Source of the DNA: Raineya sp964654605
GTDB lineage: Bacteria; Bacteroidota; Bacteroidia; Cytophagales; Thermonemataceae
Assembly: GCA_964654605.1 (NCBI GenBank)
Contig: CAZZLW010000046.1
Coordinates: 67,850-131,849, forward strand
DNA length: 64,000 nucleotides
Direction: 5' to 3'
The notes under the pieces were generated by a model. The model ran no database searches. It had not been told where the DNA came from and saw only the letters and a program-made list of their open reading frames with translations. Below are positions 63,152 to 64,000 of this stretch, piece after piece. Position 1 is the stretch's first letter, and the number at the start of each line of letters is the position of its first letter. The position numbers and the translations under genes are program-made.

Positions 63152-64000
63152 ATGAAGCCTGCCGTTTTTTTCCCTTACGGACTGAGTAATTTCCCCCAAG
63201 TAGTCAGCGAGTATGTGTATGTAGATAAAACTTCCTACATAGAACTGCTGGAAACAAGGCGGGAACGTTTTTTGGTGTATTTGCGTCCTCGTCGCTTTGG
63301 CAAGAGCTTGTTTGTATCGCTCTTGGAACACTATTACGATATAAACCGAAAAGCAGATTTCCAGAAATTATTTGCTAACTATTACATTGGCAAAAATCCT
63401 ACTGCAAAGGCAAATAGCTATCGGATATTGTTTTTTAATTTCAGCGGGATAAATACAGACACATCTGAAAGAGCCAGAAAGGAGTTTAATACCAACGTAA
63501 AAGCTACATTGGTTGAATTTTTTGAAAAGTATGCTGTTTTTTCCGAAAGCAAGCAATCGGAGATTTTAGCTCTCAATGAGGCAAGCGAAGTTTTAATGCT
63601 TTTTTTTCGTAGTTATCCCAAAGATGAGCCTATTTACTTGCTTATAGACGAATACGACCACTTCACAAATGAAATTCTTGCCCGTAGTATTCAAGAGTTC
63701 AAAGAAACGGTATCGCTGAATGGTTATGTACGCAAGTTTTACGAGGCAATTAAAAACGCCACCCAGCAGGGCATTGTAGATAGGTTTTTTATTACAGGGG
63801 TTTCGCCAATTACAATGGATAGCCTGACGAGTGGCTTTAATATCGTCAAGCACCTTACTCACGAAGAGGAATTTGAGGCAATGATGGGCTTTTCGGAAGG
63901 GGAGGTAAGAGAACTATTGAACTTGGTTTTAGAGGACAAGAGCCGTGAAGAGCAAATAATGCAAGATTTGCGAGATTACTATAACGGCTATCGTTTTTAT
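63152..64000 (+). CDS. AAA-ATPase-like / PD-(D/E)XK-type protein, 3' end missing
   Basis: An open frame from ATG 63152 reaches the right edge with no stop (283 residues visible). It opens with FPYGLSNFPQVVSEYVYVDKT, followed by a degenerate P-loop RPRRFGKSLF and a Walker-B-like LLIDEYDHF. It then has DRFFITGVSPITMDSLTSGFN and YNGYRF. This matches the AAA-ATPase-like family that usually ends with a PD-(D/E)XK nuclease domain, which would lie beyond the edge. Such genes are often in many copies in Bacteroidota; the role is unsettled. Confidence 0.85.
   Translation, partial: MKPAVFFPYGLSNFPQVVSEYVYVDKTSYIELLETRRERFLVYLRPRRFGKSLFVSLLEHYYDINRKADFQKLFANYYIGKNPTAKANSYRILFFNFSGINTDTSERARKEFNTNVKATLVEFFEKYAVFSESKQSEILALNEASEVLMLFFRSYPKDEPIYLLIDEYDHFTNEILARSIQEFKETVSLNGYVRKFYEAIKNATQQGIVDRFFITGVSPITMDSLTSGFNIVKHLTHEEEFEAMMGFSEGEVRELLNLVLEDKSREEQIMQDLRDYYNGYRFY

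Noticed and set aside
1..64000. tRNA, rRNA, transposase, integrase or prophage genes
   Set aside because: I looked in gaps and proteins and saw none; intergenic regions are short and filled by repeats, promoters and terminators.

Overview
The window reads as chromosomal DNA of a Bacteroidota bacterium, most likely of the Cytophagales type. The evidence is type IX secretion genes (a PorE-like protein and a very long PorU-type sortase), a TonB receptor with a carboxypeptidase-regulatory domain, OmpA proteins with thrombospondin type 3 repeats, and promoters of the TTTG-(19-20)-TAnnTTTG form. GC content is roughly 40% by eye. Gene density is high. I saw no rRNA, tRNA, CRISPR array, transposase or prophage.

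Layout. 1-5 kb: a truncated secreted TPR protein (probably TPR-CHAT), a biotin carrier protein, an FtsB/DivIC-like protein and the PorE-like protein. 5-9 kb: cinA, then the acpP-fabF-rnc cluster. 9-13 kb: three secreted proteins of unknown function. 13-17 kb: an MFS-like transporter and a feoA-feoB-OsmC iron operon. 17-20.5 kb: a CpsB-type phosphatase and a Wzc-type tyrosine kinase for exopolysaccharide control. 20.5-27.7 kb: the PorU-type sortase, a Uma2 protein and an orphan McrB-like ATPase. 27.8-31.7 kb: surA, a PP2C-like phosphatase, bioD and a methyltransferase. 31.7-35 kb: a compact AlwI-like type IIS restriction-modification system with two adenine methyltransferases. 35-41.2 kb: lipoproteins, a TPR protein, purM, a UDP-glucuronate decarboxylase and a SUKH-like protein. 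41.5-45.3 kb: a toxin-exporter-type ABC protein convergent with a conserved protein of unknown function. 45.5-55 kb: a prolyl oligopeptidase, a 45-residue lipoprotein, kdsA, an OmpA-TSP3 protein, RidA, a barrel protein, a GNAT enzyme and an M14-like peptidase. 55-64 kb: a TonB receptor with a partner lipoprotein, ahcY, a PolX-like protein and a truncated AAA-ATPase-like protein.

The most unusual signals are not protein-coding. (1) A dispersed element of about 145 bp, with near-perfect inverted ends and an internal hairpin, occurs in six full or partial copies. Five of these have the same end facing the stop codon of a gene, so it looks like a mobile 3'-UTR or terminator module. (2) GATC is almost absent: I found 3 sites in 64 kb where a few hundred would be expected. 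GGCC was found once. The GATC gap is striking next to an AlwI-like system (AlwI recognises GGATC) but is broader than that system should cause. (3) Three arrays of degenerate heptamers lie in gene starts or upstream regions.

Other points worth a second look are a PolX-like protein without its polymerase aspartates, an McrB-like ATPase without McrC or an evident arginine finger, and a hexanucleotide repeat that encodes the tyrosine tail of the Wzc-type kinase.
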